From Bacteroidales bacterium UBA4293 (GTDB taxonomy: Bacteria; Bacteroidota; Bacteroidia; Bacteroidales; Bacteroidaceae), in assembly GCA_002395835.1 (NCBI GenBank), contig DGVD01000017.1:169697-233696 (forward strand): 64,000 nt of DNA, written 5' to 3'. Under the pieces are notes generated by a model. It had not been told where the DNA came from, made no database searches, and saw only the letters and a list, made by a program, of their open reading frames with translations. Positions 9,413 through 18,633 of this stretch are shown here, piece by piece; position 1 is the stretch's first letter; every line of letters begins with the position of its first letter. A program made the position numbers and the translations under genes.

Positions 9413-10490
9413 AATAGGAATCACACAGGGTGACATTAACGGAATAGGCTATGAACTGGTCTTCAAGACTTTTTCTGAGCCTACCCTCTTAGATATGTAC
9501 ACTCCCATTATCTATGGTTCTCCCAAGGTGGCAACTTTCCACCGGAAGGCTTTGGAAATGAATGTGAACTTTACCACCATTAATAGTGCAGCTAATGCTG
9601 TGGATGGTAAACTAAATATTGTTACTTGTTTCGATGAGGAAGTTAAGATAGAACTTGGAAAGCCTTCAGAAACAGCAGGTACAGCAGCTCTATTGGCTTT
9701 GGAATTTGCTATGCGTGAATATGAACAGGGTCTTTTCGATGTACTGGTAACTGCTCCTGTCAATCTGGAAACCATGCATAATAATGCCATTCGTTTTTTG
9801 GGGAATGAAGATTATTTGCAGAGTAAGTTTGGCGATGATTATAGCTCTCTTACCATCTTGTTGAACCGGAATCTACGTATCGGTCTCCTCACGGGTAAGA
9901 TGGCTGTAAAGGATGTGCCAGAAGCCATTACTAAGGAGTTGATTGTAGAGAAAGCTACTGTATTTCATGAATCCTTGAAGCATGATTTCCTGATAGACAA
10001 TCCTAGAATCGCTATCATAGCGTTGAATCCTACAACTGGCATCTCCGATTCTAATGGTCGGGAAGAGACGGAACAGATTATCCCAGCTATAGGGGAACTC
10101 AGAGATAGTGGGCTCCAGTGCTTTGGCCCTTATGCTGCAGACTCTTTCTTCAGTTCCGAGGATATTTGGAAGTTCGATGGTGTTTTAGCCATGTATTATG
10201 ATCAGGGTATGATTCCTTTCCGCACTTTCGGAATGTTCGAAGGTGTAAGCTATGTGGCAGGTCTCCCTCTAGTCTGCGCAGCTCCTGTTCATGGGGTAGG
10301 CTATGAGGTGGCAGGCAAGAATATGGCCGATGAAACTGGGTTTAGAAATGCTATCTACCTTGTTTCTGATATTTTACGTAATCGCAGAGTTGACGATTAT
10401 GCGCATCGTAATCCGTTGCCTAAATTGTATACAGCTAAGCATGACGATAGCGATAAATTGAATTTGGAAAAAGAGGAGGAGACAGAATGA
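9396..10490 (+). CDS. pdxA: PdxA-family 4-hydroxythreonine-4-phosphate dehydrogenase homologue, metal ligands lost
   Basis: 364 residues from the ATG at 9396; an in-frame ATG at 9369 is too far inside the previous gene. PdxA oxidises 4-phosphohydroxythreonine in the DXP-dependent vitamin B6 route. The fold signature is clear: 'KIGITQGDINGIGYE' at the start, 'GPYAADSFF', 'FDGVLAMYYDQGMIPF' and 'YEVAGKN'. The three histidines that bind the catalytic metal in PdxA are all replaced: GHTE is GNED (Asn137), NPHAG is NPTTG (Thr213) and YHDQG is YYDQG (Tyr268). The family placement is firm, but normal PdxA catalysis is doubtful. Its stop overlaps the next gene by 4 bp. Confidence 0.85.
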   Translation: MEKRIKIGITQGDINGIGYELVFKTFSEPTLLDMYTPIIYGSPKVATFHRKALEMNVNFTTINSAANAVDGKLNIVTCFDEEVKIELGKPSETAGTAALLALEFAMREYEQGLFDVLVTAPVNLETMHNNAIRFLGNEDYLQSKFGDDYSSLTILLNRNLRIGLLTGKMAVKDVPEAITKELIVEKATVFHESLKHDFLIDNPRIAIIALNPTTGISDSNGREETEQIIPAIGELRDSGLQCFGPYAADSFFSSEDIWKFDGVLAMYYDQGMIPFRTFGMFEGVSYVAGLPLVCAAPVHGVGYEVAGKNMADETGFRNAIYLVSDILRNRRVDDYAHRNPLPKLYTAKHDDSDKLNLEKEEETE

Positions 10491-11188
10491 AATTTGCTAT
10501 TATTTCTGCTGGCGAAGGATCTCGTTTGGCTCAGGAGGGAATAGAGCTTCCAAAACCATTGGTGAAAATCAATGGTGAAGCCATGATAGATCGCCTCATC
10601 CGTATTTTCACTGAGCAAGGTGCTGAGGAAATTGATATCATTGTGAATTGCCTCCATCCGCAAACTAAGGCTCATCTGGATGAGCTGAAGACTGAGGTCC
10701 CTCTGAAGATTGTTCAGAAGACTACTCCTAGTAGCATGCACAGCTTTTTTGAGTTGAGCCGTTTTCTGGAAGGTGAGCGTTTCTGCCTAACCACCGTGGA
10801 CACTATTTTCCGTGAGGATGAGTTTGCGGATTATATAAAGGCTTTCAAAGCTAGTTCTGAAGATGGTCTTATGGCTGTAACCGATTACATCGACGATGAA
10901 AAGCCACTTTATATCTCTACCACTGAAGATATGACCATCAAGGGTTTTTTGGACAGTAATACAGATGATTGTAAATACATCTCTGGAGGTATTTACTGTT
11001 TAGGCCCTAAGGCTATCGACACCTTGAAAGGTTGTATGGAGAAGGGCATGTCTCGTATGCGTAATTTCCAGCGTCAGCTTGTTTTCGATGGACTCCATCT
11101 GAAAGCTTATCGGTTTGGTAAGATTTTGGATGTGGATCATGCTGGTGATATTTTGAAGGCTGAAGAATTCTTGAAGACTGGTAAATGA
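10487..11188 (+). CDS. NTP-transferase (sugar/alcohol-phosphate nucleotidyltransferase)
   Basis: 233 residues with the nucleotidyltransferase opening 'FAIISAGEGSRL' then 'LPKPLVKINGEAMIDR', the GxGxRx(n)PK nucleotide-binding signature, and a 'TTVDTIF' segment at the metal-binding position. Such enzymes activate a phosphorylated sugar or polyol as the CDP- or UDP-form. The ATGA overlap with pdxA and a 4-bp overlap with the following ATP-grasp gene show one operon. With a CDP-alcohol phosphotransferase two genes downstream, the likeliest product is a CDP-activated head group, for example a polyol phosphate. This substrate is inference. Confidence 0.85.
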   Translation: MKFAIISAGEGSRLAQEGIELPKPLVKINGEAMIDRLIRIFTEQGAEEIDIIVNCLHPQTKAHLDELKTEVPLKIVQKTTPSSMHSFFELSRFLEGERFCLTTVDTIFREDEFADYIKAFKASSEDGLMAVTDYIDDEKPLYISTTEDMTIKGFLDSNTDDCKYISGGIYCLGPKAIDTLKGCMEKGMSRMRNFQRQLVFDGLHLKAYRFGKILDVDHAGDILKAEEFLKTGK

Positions 11189-12027
11189 AGGCATTAGGCA
11201 TTTCACGAAGCAAAGTGTTCTCTCCTAATTCGGAAGGCAAGGATATGCTCATCTTGCATGCTGTGGGTGAAGAACTGCAGCAGAAGGGTGTGGAGGTTTC
11301 TTTTTTGCCGGAAAATGAACTTTTATCTTCTTCACTGGAGAAGGTGGATGTGGTTTTCTCTATGGGAAGAGATCTTAGAACCGTTGAATGCTTGGAACGG
11401 TTTGAAAAAGAAGGGGGGCTGGTTGTGAACCCTTCTGCTGGAATAAGGAATAGTGAGCGGTTCCAACTATCTAAACTTTTTCTGCAGGAAGGAATTCCTA
11501 CTCCAACGACAGTGTTGCTTCAATGCATACCGGAGCAAGCTGATTCTGCTTGGCCTTACCCTGTATGGATAAAAAGGGGGGATGGTTGTGCCCAAGTAAA
11601 GGCTGATGTGCAGTTGCTGCAGAACGCTTGTGAGGCTAATATCGCCCTTGCCGATTTCCGGAAAAGAGGGATTGACTGTGCGGTTGTTTCGGAACACCTA
11701 AAGGGAGATTTAGTAAAATTCTATGGTGTTCAGGACACACCATTCTTTTCTTGGAACTATCCCGATGTCAGTAAGACTAAATTTGGTTTGGAAGAAAAGA
11801 ATGGCCCGGTACAAGGCTATTCTTTCCACGTAGATAAAATGAAAGAAATCTGTGATGAGGCTGCAAAAATACTCCAGATACCCGTATATGGAGGTGACTG
11901 CATAGTCTCAGCAGATGGTTCTTTTAAAATAATAGATTTTAATGATTGGCCCAGTTTCTCCTCCTGCAGGGAGGATGCAGCTAGGGCCATTGTAAGTTTT
12001 ATATTCAAAGCCTATGAGCGAAATTAA
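11185..12027 (+). CDS. ATP-grasp domain protein
   Basis: 280 residues. The arrangement fits the D-Ala-D-Ala ligase/RimK-like ATP-grasp fold: an N-terminal Rossmann-like part ('VDVVFSMGRDLRT'), an ATP-binding strand 'YPVWIKRGDGCAQVK', and the C-terminal metal-binding strand 'FKIIDFNDWPSF'. These enzymes form amide or similar bonds through an acyl-phosphate. Which acid and amine are joined is not visible. It is tightly embedded (4-bp overlap upstream, 14-bp overlap downstream) in the head-group operon, so its substrate probably belongs to that pathway. Confidence 0.75.
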   Translation: MKALGISRSKVFSPNSEGKDMLILHAVGEELQQKGVEVSFLPENELLSSSLEKVDVVFSMGRDLRTVECLERFEKEGGLVVNPSAGIRNSERFQLSKLFLQEGIPTPTTVLLQCIPEQADSAWPYPVWIKRGDGCAQVKADVQLLQNACEANIALADFRKRGIDCAVVSEHLKGDLVKFYGVQDTPFFSWNYPDVSKTKFGLEEKNGPVQGYSFHVDKMKEICDEAAKILQIPVYGGDCIVSADGSFKIIDFNDWPSFSSCREDAARAIVSFIFKAYERN

Positions 12028-12940
12028 GAAAGACTTGAATGCAACACTCAAGTCAAGTGATACGGAAGAGACTATTGATATCTATTTCACTCGTCCCATC
12101 GGTTACAGGTGGGCCTTGTTCTTTAATAAGTTCGATGTTCATCCGAATGTGGTGACTATCCTCTCTATTATCCTGGGAGTAGCTGCTGGTATTTGTTTCT
12201 ATTATACGGATTTCTGGCACAATCTGGCTGGAGTTTTGCTTCTGATGTGGGCTAATTTCTACGATAGTTGTGATGGACAGCTGGCTCGCATGACTGGAAA
12301 GAAGACTTTGTGGGGCAGAATGCTCGATGGGTTTGCAGGCGACATCTGGTTCTTTACTATCTATGTGGCTATTGTGGCTCGTCTTTGGAACCAGAACATC
12401 CCATTTACAGATATAAACTGGGGTTGGGGATTCTTCCTGTTTGCCTGCTTCAATGGTTTTATCTTGCACGCTCGTCAGAGTGCGCTGGCCGACTACTACC
12501 GAAATATTCATCTTTTCTTCTTAAAGGGTAAATCGGGTAGTGAGCTGGACAACTTTGCGCAGCAGCGCAAACTCTTCAACGAACTGTCTTGGAAGGGTAA
12601 TTTCTGGTGGAAGGTTTTCGTTTATTTCTATGGTAATTACACTAGGGGGCAGGAAAGGCAGACACCTCAGTTCCAGCGTTTCTTTAAGAAACTGAAGGAG
12701 GTCTATGGGGAGGATATTCCGCAGGAATTCCGGGACCGTTTTCGTACGCAGAGCAAGCCTCTCATGCCATTCACTAACATCCTGACGTTTAATACCAGGG
12801 CTATTGCTTTGTATATCAGTTGTTTGATAAATATGCCTTATTTGTATGTATTCTTTGAGGCTATTGTCCTCACTTCATTATATATTTACATGCGGAACAG
12901 GCATGAGAACATGTGTAGGAAATTCTACGAGGAATTATGA
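12014..12940 (+). CDS. CDP-alcohol phosphatidyltransferase family membrane protein
   Basis: 308 residues with several membrane helices. The CDP-alcohol phosphotransferase motif lies near residues 80-105: D-x2-D-G-x2-A-R-x8-G-x3-D, read from 'DSCDGQLARMTGKK' and 'GRMLDGFAGD'. The fourth aspartate of the canonical motif (third Asp plus 4) is Gly here, with an Asp one position later. The family joins a CDP-activated alcohol or diacylglycerol to a polar alcohol and makes phospholipid or ether-type phosphodiesters. Its operon also has a nucleotidyltransferase, a flippase-like protein and a HAD protein, consistent with synthesis of an unusual phospholipid such as an inositol-type lipid. Confidence 0.85.
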   Translation: MSEIKKDLNATLKSSDTEETIDIYFTRPIGYRWALFFNKFDVHPNVVTILSIILGVAAGICFYYTDFWHNLAGVLLLMWANFYDSCDGQLARMTGKKTLWGRMLDGFAGDIWFFTIYVAIVARLWNQNIPFTDINWGWGFFLFACFNGFILHARQSALADYYRNIHLFFLKGKSGSELDNFAQQRKLFNELSWKGNFWWKVFVYFYGNYTRGQERQTPQFQRFFKKLKEVYGEDIPQEFRDRFRTQSKPLMPFTNILTFNTRAIALYISCLINMPYLYVFFEAIVLTSLYIYMRNRHENMCRKFYEEL

Positions 12941-13941
12941 AAAGCAAGTACAGGAACATCTTCTTTATATTTGGTCTTGTGGCCATTGGCCTCATGCTCT
13001 GGAAGTTCGATCCGGACTATGCTGAACTTTGGCGGAATATCAAATCGGCTGGCTATTGGTTCCCTGCCGTGATATTTCTTTGGGCCATTATATATCTGAT
13101 GAATGCACTTAGCTGGTTCTGTATCATCAACGATGGTGAGAATCGTAGCAAGGTTTCTTTCTGGAAGATTTACAAATTTACCATTACAGGATTTGCATTG
13201 AACTACACCACTCCTGTGGGGCTTATGGGGGGCGAACCTTATCGCATCATGGAACTTTCTCCGTATGTGGGAGCTGCTAAGGCTACCTCATCGGTCCTTC
13301 TTTATGTCATGATGCACATTTTCAGCCATTTCTGGTTCTGGCTTTTCAGTCTGCTACTTTTTGTGGTCATGTACTCAGAGAAGGTGAATACCTTGGCTCT
13401 ATCCGTTCTATTACCTATTGCGGTAGTCTGCTTGCTAGTCATCTATCTCTTCATGAAAGGCTATCGGAACGGTTTTGCCAAGCGAGGCTTGAAAATGCTT
13501 ACTCATGTTCCTTTTATTCGGAATTGGGCTAAACGGTTCGTGGAAGAGAAAAAGGAATCTATTGAAAAAGTCGACCAGCAGATAGCGGAACTACATAAAC
13601 AGCGCAAGGCTACATTCTATTTGTCACTTTCACTGGAGTTCTTCTCTCGTATTGTAGGTTGTCTGGAGATTTTTTTCATTTTGAAGATGATGACTCCTCA
13701 TGTGAATTTCTGGGACTGCATCCTCATTCAGGCATTCTCCTCCCTCTTTGCCAATGTGTTTTTCTTCTCTCCCATGCAGCTTGGGGCGCGTGAGGGTGGA
13801 TTAGCCATCATAACCAGCACACTTTCCTTGAAGAGTGGTTTCGGTGTCACTACGGGTTTGATTACTCGTGTCAGGGAACTTATCTGGATAGCCATAGGAC
13901 TGGGTTTAATGAAAATAGGAAACGGTAAAAAAACAAATTAA
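12937..13941 (+). CDS. Flippase-like / lysylphosphatidylglycerol synthase TM-region family protein
   Basis: 334 residues, mostly hydrophobic with roughly eight membrane segments. It has the LPG_synthase_TM pattern: 'FTITGFALNYTTPVGLMGGEPYR' around residues 80-105 (split here for reference) and 'QLGAREGGLAIITS' late in the protein. Members lacking the C-terminal aminoacyltransferase domain, as here, are thought to move or present lipids across the inner membrane. It overlaps the CDP-alcohol transferase gene by 4 bp, so it may handle the lipid that enzyme makes. That role is inferred from position. Confidence 0.8.
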   Translation: MKSKYRNIFFIFGLVAIGLMLWKFDPDYAELWRNIKSAGYWFPAVIFLWAIIYLMNALSWFCIINDGENRSKVSFWKIYKFTITGFALNYTTPVGLMGGEPYRIMELSPYVGAAKATSSVLLYVMMHIFSHFWFWLFSLLLFVVMYSEKVNTLALSVLLPIAVVCLLVIYLFMKGYRNGFAKRGLKMLTHVPFIRNWAKRFVEEKKESIEKVDQQIAELHKQRKATFYLSLSLEFFSRIVGCLEIFFILKMMTPHVNFWDCILIQAFSSLFANVFFFSPMQLGAREGGLAIITSTLSLKSGFGVTTGLITRVRELIWIAIGLGLMKIGNGKKTN

Positions 13942-13945
13942 ACAT

Positions 13946-14674
13946 ATGACAGCGGCTTTTGAAAATATCAAGGGAGTAATTTTTGATTATGGTGGAACGA
14001 TAGACACGAACAGTGTGCATTGGGCTGAGGTGCTTTGGAGTGCCTATGAACAAATGCAGATTCCTGTAGATAAGCAGGACTTCCGGGATGCTTATGTGTA
14101 TGGAGAACGTGCCATGGCTAAAAATCCATTGGTAAACCCCACCGATAATTTTCATCAGGTGCTGCGTATTAAGACTCACTTGCAGATTAACAGATTGGTG
14201 GAACTAAATATACTTAAGGCTGATGCTACTCAGCAAGTTATCTATGCAGAAGGAGTCGCTAATATCTGCTATCAGCATGTGCTGGATATCTTGAAGATGT
14301 CTCGTGAAGTAGTGAGAAGGCTGGCAGAGAAATATAAGTTGGTTCTGGTATCTAATTTTTATGGCAACATTGAGACCATCTTGAAAGATTTCCAACTGGA
14401 GAGATTTTTTTCTTCAGTTATCGAGTCTCATGTAGTGGGTGTTCGTAAACCCGACCCAGCCATTTATCAGTTGGGCGTGGATGCCATGGGATATAATCCT
14501 AGTGAAATAGTTGTGATAGGTGATTCTTATAGCAAGGATATGGTCCCAGCCAAAAAAGTAGGATGTAAGGCTATATGGCTTAGCGGTCCAGCTTGGGCTA
14601 AAGAGGAAATCGACCCAGAGCTTCCGGATCTGACCATTCATTCCCTAGATGAAGTGTTGAATTATTTGATTTAA
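13946..14674 (+). CDS. HAD-superfamily hydrolase with atypical motif I
   Basis: 242 residues. HAD motif I is 'FDYGGTID': the nucleophile is Asp14, but the usual second Asp (the general acid/base of phosphatases) is Gly16. Motif II is the Ser in 'LVLVSNFYGN', motif III the Lys of 'VGVRKPDP', and motif IV 'VIGDSYSKD'. It is last in the head-group operon, 4 bp after the flippase-like gene, where a phosphatase acting on a phospholipid phosphate would be expected. The altered motif I makes ordinary phosphatase chemistry less sure; a dehalogenase-like or slowed enzyme is possible. Confidence 0.8.
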   Translation: MTAAFENIKGVIFDYGGTIDTNSVHWAEVLWSAYEQMQIPVDKQDFRDAYVYGERAMAKNPLVNPTDNFHQVLRIKTHLQINRLVELNILKADATQQVIYAEGVANICYQHVLDILKMSREVVRRLAEKYKLVLVSNFYGNIETILKDFQLERFFSSVIESHVVGVRKPDPAIYQLGVDAMGYNPSEIVVIGDSYSKDMVPAKKVGCKAIWLSGPAWAKEEIDPELPDLTIHSLDEVLNYLI

Positions 14675-14769
14675 TGATTTTTATCTTTCGAATTCTATTT
14701 TGAGTGGCCTGAATGTCCGTTTTTTTACTTGTTTGACATTTTATTTTTCTCTACCTCGTAAAATATCAC

Positions 14770-14777
14770 TAAATTTG
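14770..14777 (+). promoter_or_regulatory. -7 box for the DUF5686 gene
   Basis: TAAATTTG, a full TAnnTTTG match, lies 26 bp before the ATG at 14804 and after the end of the HAD operon. Confidence 0.65.
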
Positions 14778-14803
14778 CGGCGTTTTTTAATAGGAAAAGA
14801 GGA

Positions 14804-17377
14804 ATGAATAGATTGAACAATAGATATTTACTTTTAGTTTTATTTCTAATTCTAGGCTTCACGCAGGCATTTGCTCAGAAAATCAGTGGAAAGGTTACTG
14901 ATAAGAAGACGGGTGAACCTGTATCCTTCATGAATGTGTATTATGAAGGGAAAGGCATAGGTACCACTACCGACTTGGATGGAAACTATACCGTGGAAAG
15001 TCGTGTGGGCCTGAATGAACTAACTTTCTCCTTTGTGGGGTATAAGACCAAAGTGGTGAAGGTGCGTGCGGGTTATTTCCAGACTCTCAATGTAGAGGTG
15101 GAGAGCGATGATGTAGTACTTCAGGAAGTTACGGTAAAACCTAGAAGGGAAAGATATTCTAGAAAGAACAACCCAGCTGTCATTATGATGGAGAAGGTCA
15201 TAGCTGCCAAGAAAGCCAACGACCTCTCTGTATATCCGTTCTATCAGTACGATAAATATCAGAAACTTACACTTTCTTTGAATGAAATCAAGACTGATAG
15301 TCTGGAGTCTGGTATCTTCAAAAAAATGCCTTTCTTAAAGAATCAGATAGAGTTCTGCGATGAAACTCAGAAACTTATTCTTCCAGTCTCAGTGGATGAA
15401 ACTGTTTCTACTCAGGTTTATCGAAAGGATCCAAAATCTGAAAAGACTATCGTTAAAGGTGTGAATAGCACGGGTGTGAATGAAATTCTGAACACTGGTG
15501 ACATTCTCACTTCTTTGCTTCATGAAGTCTTCACTGACGTGAATATCTACGATGACCAGGTGCGTCTTCTGCAATATCCATTCACAAGCCCTATTGCCAC
15601 CAGTGGTGCCATCCAGTTCTATCGCTATTTCATCATGGATACACTGGAAGTAGCTGGCGACAAGTGCTTCCACTTGTCTTTCGTGCCGAACAACTCCCAG
15701 GACTTTGGTTTTACGGGGCATCTTTATGTGAAGGCCGACTCATCCTATCAGGTGAAGCGGTGTACGCTGAACTTACCTAAAAAGACTGATGTCAACTTTG
15801 TGGAACATATGGAGATTCTACAAGAGTTTGAACAACTCCCATCAGGAGAGAATGTCCTGGTGAACGATGATATGTTGGTGGAAATCACTTTCAACAAGCT
15901 TTTCCAGAAATTCCAAGTGCGGAGGCAAACACGATACGATGATTATGCCTTCGACGAGCTTCCGAAGAATCTGTTTAAGGGTAAGGCGAAGGAAGTGCAT
16001 GAGGCTGATGCTATGATGCGCGACGAGAGTTTCTGGGCGAAGTACCGAAAGGTGGAACTGACCAATAGCGAGAGTCACATGGACGACTTCCTGAACCGTC
16101 TGCAGTCCCTGAAGGGATTCAAGGTGGTGGTTTTCGGTCTGAAAGCTCTCATTGAGAACTTCGTGGAAACTTCTGCAGAGAACAGCAAGGTGGATATCGG
16201 ACCTATCAATACGATGGTGGGACACAACCAGTTTGAGGGTTTCCGTACACGTCTGAGTGCTCAGACTACGGCTAATTTCAACAAGCACTTCTTCTTGAAA
16301 GGGTATGCTGCTTATGGATTCAAAGATAAACGCATGAAATACCTGGCAGAGGCTGAGTATTCATTCAATGAGAAAAAATACTTGCCTAGGGAGTTTCCTA
16401 GACATTCCGTCATAGTGGGTACCCAGTATGATATGATGTCACCAGTGGATAAGTTCATGCCTACTGATAAGGATAATGTCTTTACGGCATTTAAGGTTAC
16501 CGAGGTGGACCAGTACATGTACCAGCGGAAGCACTACGTCACTTATCAAAGGGAGTTCGAGAGTGGATATAGCCACCACATCGGTTTCAAATACACTCGT
16601 GATGAACCTACAGGTTCTCTGGTGTACCGAAAACTGAATACGGGTGAATTATTGAACAATATAACCACTACCGAAGTTAGTGCAGGAATTCGCTATGCTC
16701 CAGGTGAGACCTTTATTAATACTAAGCAGCGTCGTCTGCCACTGAACCTGGATGCTCCTGTCTTTACGCTAGAACATACCATCGGTTTCAAAGGATTCTT
16801 AGGAGGCGACTATGAGTACAACTTCACCGAGGTGGGTATTTATAAGCGTTTCTGGATGCGCTCATGGGGTAAGATTGATGCTTACCTGAAGGGTGGATAC
16901 CAGTGGAACAAGGTTCCGTTCAACCTGCTTATCATGCCTGCTGCCAATTTGTCTTATATCAAGGAGTATGAAACGTTCAGTTTGATAAACAACATGGAGT
17001 TCCTGAACGATAAGTATGGTTCATTGGATGTTTCTTGGGACTTGAACGGAAAGATATTCAACCGTATCCCGTTGCTTAAGAAACTGAAATGGCGTGAGTG
17101 GATCCAGATTAAGGCCCTTTGGGGTACCCTTTCAGATAAGAACAATCCTTTCCTGGATCAGAACAAGAACGATGATACCTTGCTGGACTTCCCAATGCGT
17201 GATGGAGTCTATACCAGTCATGTGATGGACAAGAACCGTCCTTATGTGGAGCTGGCACTGGGTGTACATAATATCTTCAAGCTGTTGCATGTGGAGTATG
17301 TGCGCCGTTTGAACTACTTGGAGAATCCTTACTGTAGTAAGGAGGGTGTTCGTCTTATGGTACGTATGACATTCTAA
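14804..17377 (+). CDS. DUF5686 / carboxypeptidase-regulatory-like domain outer membrane protein
   Basis: 857 residues. The signal peptide ends near 'TQAFAQ'. Residues about 25-110 are a CarboxypepD_reg-like beta sandwich ('ISGKVTDKKTGEPVSFMNV', 'GTTTDLDGNYT', 'FSFVGYKTK') as found at the N-terminus of many Bacteroidetes outer membrane proteins. The rest resembles DUF5686, ending in barrel-like strands and 'GVRLMVRMTF'. Function of the family is not established; a surface or outer membrane assembly role is likely. A FucP-like transporter gene follows after 7 bp. Confidence 0.85.
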   Translation: MNRLNNRYLLLVLFLILGFTQAFAQKISGKVTDKKTGEPVSFMNVYYEGKGIGTTTDLDGNYTVESRVGLNELTFSFVGYKTKVVKVRAGYFQTLNVEVESDDVVLQEVTVKPRRERYSRKNNPAVIMMEKVIAAKKANDLSVYPFYQYDKYQKLTLSLNEIKTDSLESGIFKKMPFLKNQIEFCDETQKLILPVSVDETVSTQVYRKDPKSEKTIVKGVNSTGVNEILNTGDILTSLLHEVFTDVNIYDDQVRLLQYPFTSPIATSGAIQFYRYFIMDTLEVAGDKCFHLSFVPNNSQDFGFTGHLYVKADSSYQVKRCTLNLPKKTDVNFVEHMEILQEFEQLPSGENVLVNDDMLVEITFNKLFQKFQVRRQTRYDDYAFDELPKNLFKGKAKEVHEADAMMRDESFWAKYRKVELTNSESHMDDFLNRLQSLKGFKVVVFGLKALIENFVETSAENSKVDIGPINTMVGHNQFEGFRTRLSAQTTANFNKHFFLKGYAAYGFKDKRMKYLAEAEYSFNEKKYLPREFPRHSVIVGTQYDMMSPVDKFMPTDKDNVFTAFKVTEVDQYMYQRKHYVTYQREFESGYSHHIGFKYTRDEPTGSLVYRKLNTGELLNNITTTEVSAGIRYAPGETFINTKQRRLPLNLDAPVFTLEHTIGFKGFLGGDYEYNFTEVGIYKRFWMRSWGKIDAYLKGGYQWNKVPFNLLIMPAANLSYIKEYETFSLINNMEFLNDKYGSLDVSWDLNGKIFNRIPLLKKLKWREWIQIKALWGTLSDKNNPFLDQNKNDDTLLDFPMRDGVYTSHVMDKNRPYVELALGVHNIFKLLHVEYVRRLNYLENPYCSKEGVRLMVRMTF

Positions 17378-17384
17378 ACAAGAT

Positions 17385-18632
17385 ATGGAACAACTGAAAC
17401 GAAAAACACAGCCGTTGGTGGGGAAGGGGTATATGCTACCTTTCATCCTTGTCACCTCGCTGTTCTTCCTTTGGGGATTTGCTCGTGCTATCCTCGACGT
17501 GCTGAACAAGCATTTCCAGACTTCGCTGAACATCAGTATTACTGAGTCGGCTCTGATACAGGTAACTACCTATCTAGGTTATTTCCTCATGGCTATTCCG
17601 GCTGGGGCATTCATCAACAGGTATGGATACCGTGGAGGAGTGGTCTTCGGACTCATCCTCTATGCCATTGGTGCCTTCTTGTTCATTCCGGTGTCTTCCA
17701 TCGGAACGCTGAACCCTTACCTGGTGGCCCTCTTTATCATTGCCTGTGGTTTGGCTTTTTTGGAAACTTCGGCTAATCCGTATTCCACCGAACTGGGTCC
17801 TCAGGAAACAGCAACCTCCCGTCTGAACCTTTCACAGAGTTTCAATGGTCTGGGAAGTGGTTTGGCACCTATGCTTATCGGTGGATTCCTGTTTACCAGT
17901 GAAGATGCCGATGTGTCCCTGCCTTACACCATCATGGGAGTACTGGTTGTGGTCGTGGCTGTTATTTTCTGCTTTGTAAAACTTCCAGAGATCCATCATG
18001 AGGAAGAGCCTCAGGCTCTCCAGTCTAAGGGTAGCACTATAGAGAACTTAAAGGCTCTGGTAAGCAACTCCTATTTCCTTACTGGATTGTTGGCTCTGCT
18101 GGCTTATGAGGTGAGCGAAATCAGTATCAATAGTTATTTTGTGAACTTCACCACAGGTATGGGTTGGATGGATGCTGCAACGTCCTCATATATCCTTTCA
18201 TTCTCCTTGATTATTTTCATGGGAGGTCGCTTCCTTGGTAGCTGGATCATGAAGTATGTTCCTGCAGAGAGAATGTTGCTTTATTGCAGTATTGGTAGTG
18301 TGGTAAGCATCATTTTAGTTATACTCACGGGTATAGCTGAGGCTGATGAAACAGTGTCTTGGACAAAATATCTGCCGGTGATTTTCCTCATGTTCAACTA
18401 TCTCTTTGAGGCTATCATGTTCCCTACCATCTTCTCTTTGGCACTGAAGAACCTGGGTGGTCTTACCAAGACGGCATCTTCCTTGCTGATGATGACTCCT
18501 GTGGGTGGTTGTGGTTTCCTTCTGATGGGTTATCTGGCCGATTCTACTACACTTATTATCCCATTTGTAATACCATTGATAGGGTATTTCATCGTGCTTC
18601 TTTTTGCAAAGAGAGCTCTTCAAAAACTATAA
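17385..18632 (+). CDS. MFS sugar transporter, FucP/GluP-like
   Basis: 415 residues with about 12 membrane helices. It shows the FucP-family opening 'LFFLWGFARAILDVLNKHFQ' and the internal 'IACGLAFLETSANPY' and 'RLNLSQSFNGLGS' motifs. FucP-type proteins are H+ symporters for L-fucose, galactose/glucose or similar sugars. The exact sugar cannot be read. It starts 7 bp after the DUF5686 gene, and a GMC oxidoreductase remnant follows at once. Confidence 0.88.
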   Translation: MEQLKRKTQPLVGKGYMLPFILVTSLFFLWGFARAILDVLNKHFQTSLNISITESALIQVTTYLGYFLMAIPAGAFINRYGYRGGVVFGLILYAIGAFLFIPVSSIGTLNPYLVALFIIACGLAFLETSANPYSTELGPQETATSRLNLSQSFNGLGSGLAPMLIGGFLFTSEDADVSLPYTIMGVLVVVVAVIFCFVKLPEIHHEEEPQALQSKGSTIENLKALVSNSYFLTGLLALLAYEVSEISINSYFVNFTTGMGWMDAATSSYILSFSLIIFMGGRFLGSWIMKYVPAERMLLYCSIGSVVSIILVILTGIAEADETVSWTKYLPVIFLMFNYLFEAIMFPTIFSLALKNLGGLTKTASSLLMMTPVGGCGFLLMGYLADSTTLIIPFVIPLIGYFIVLLFAKRALQKL

Positions 18633-18633
18633 G

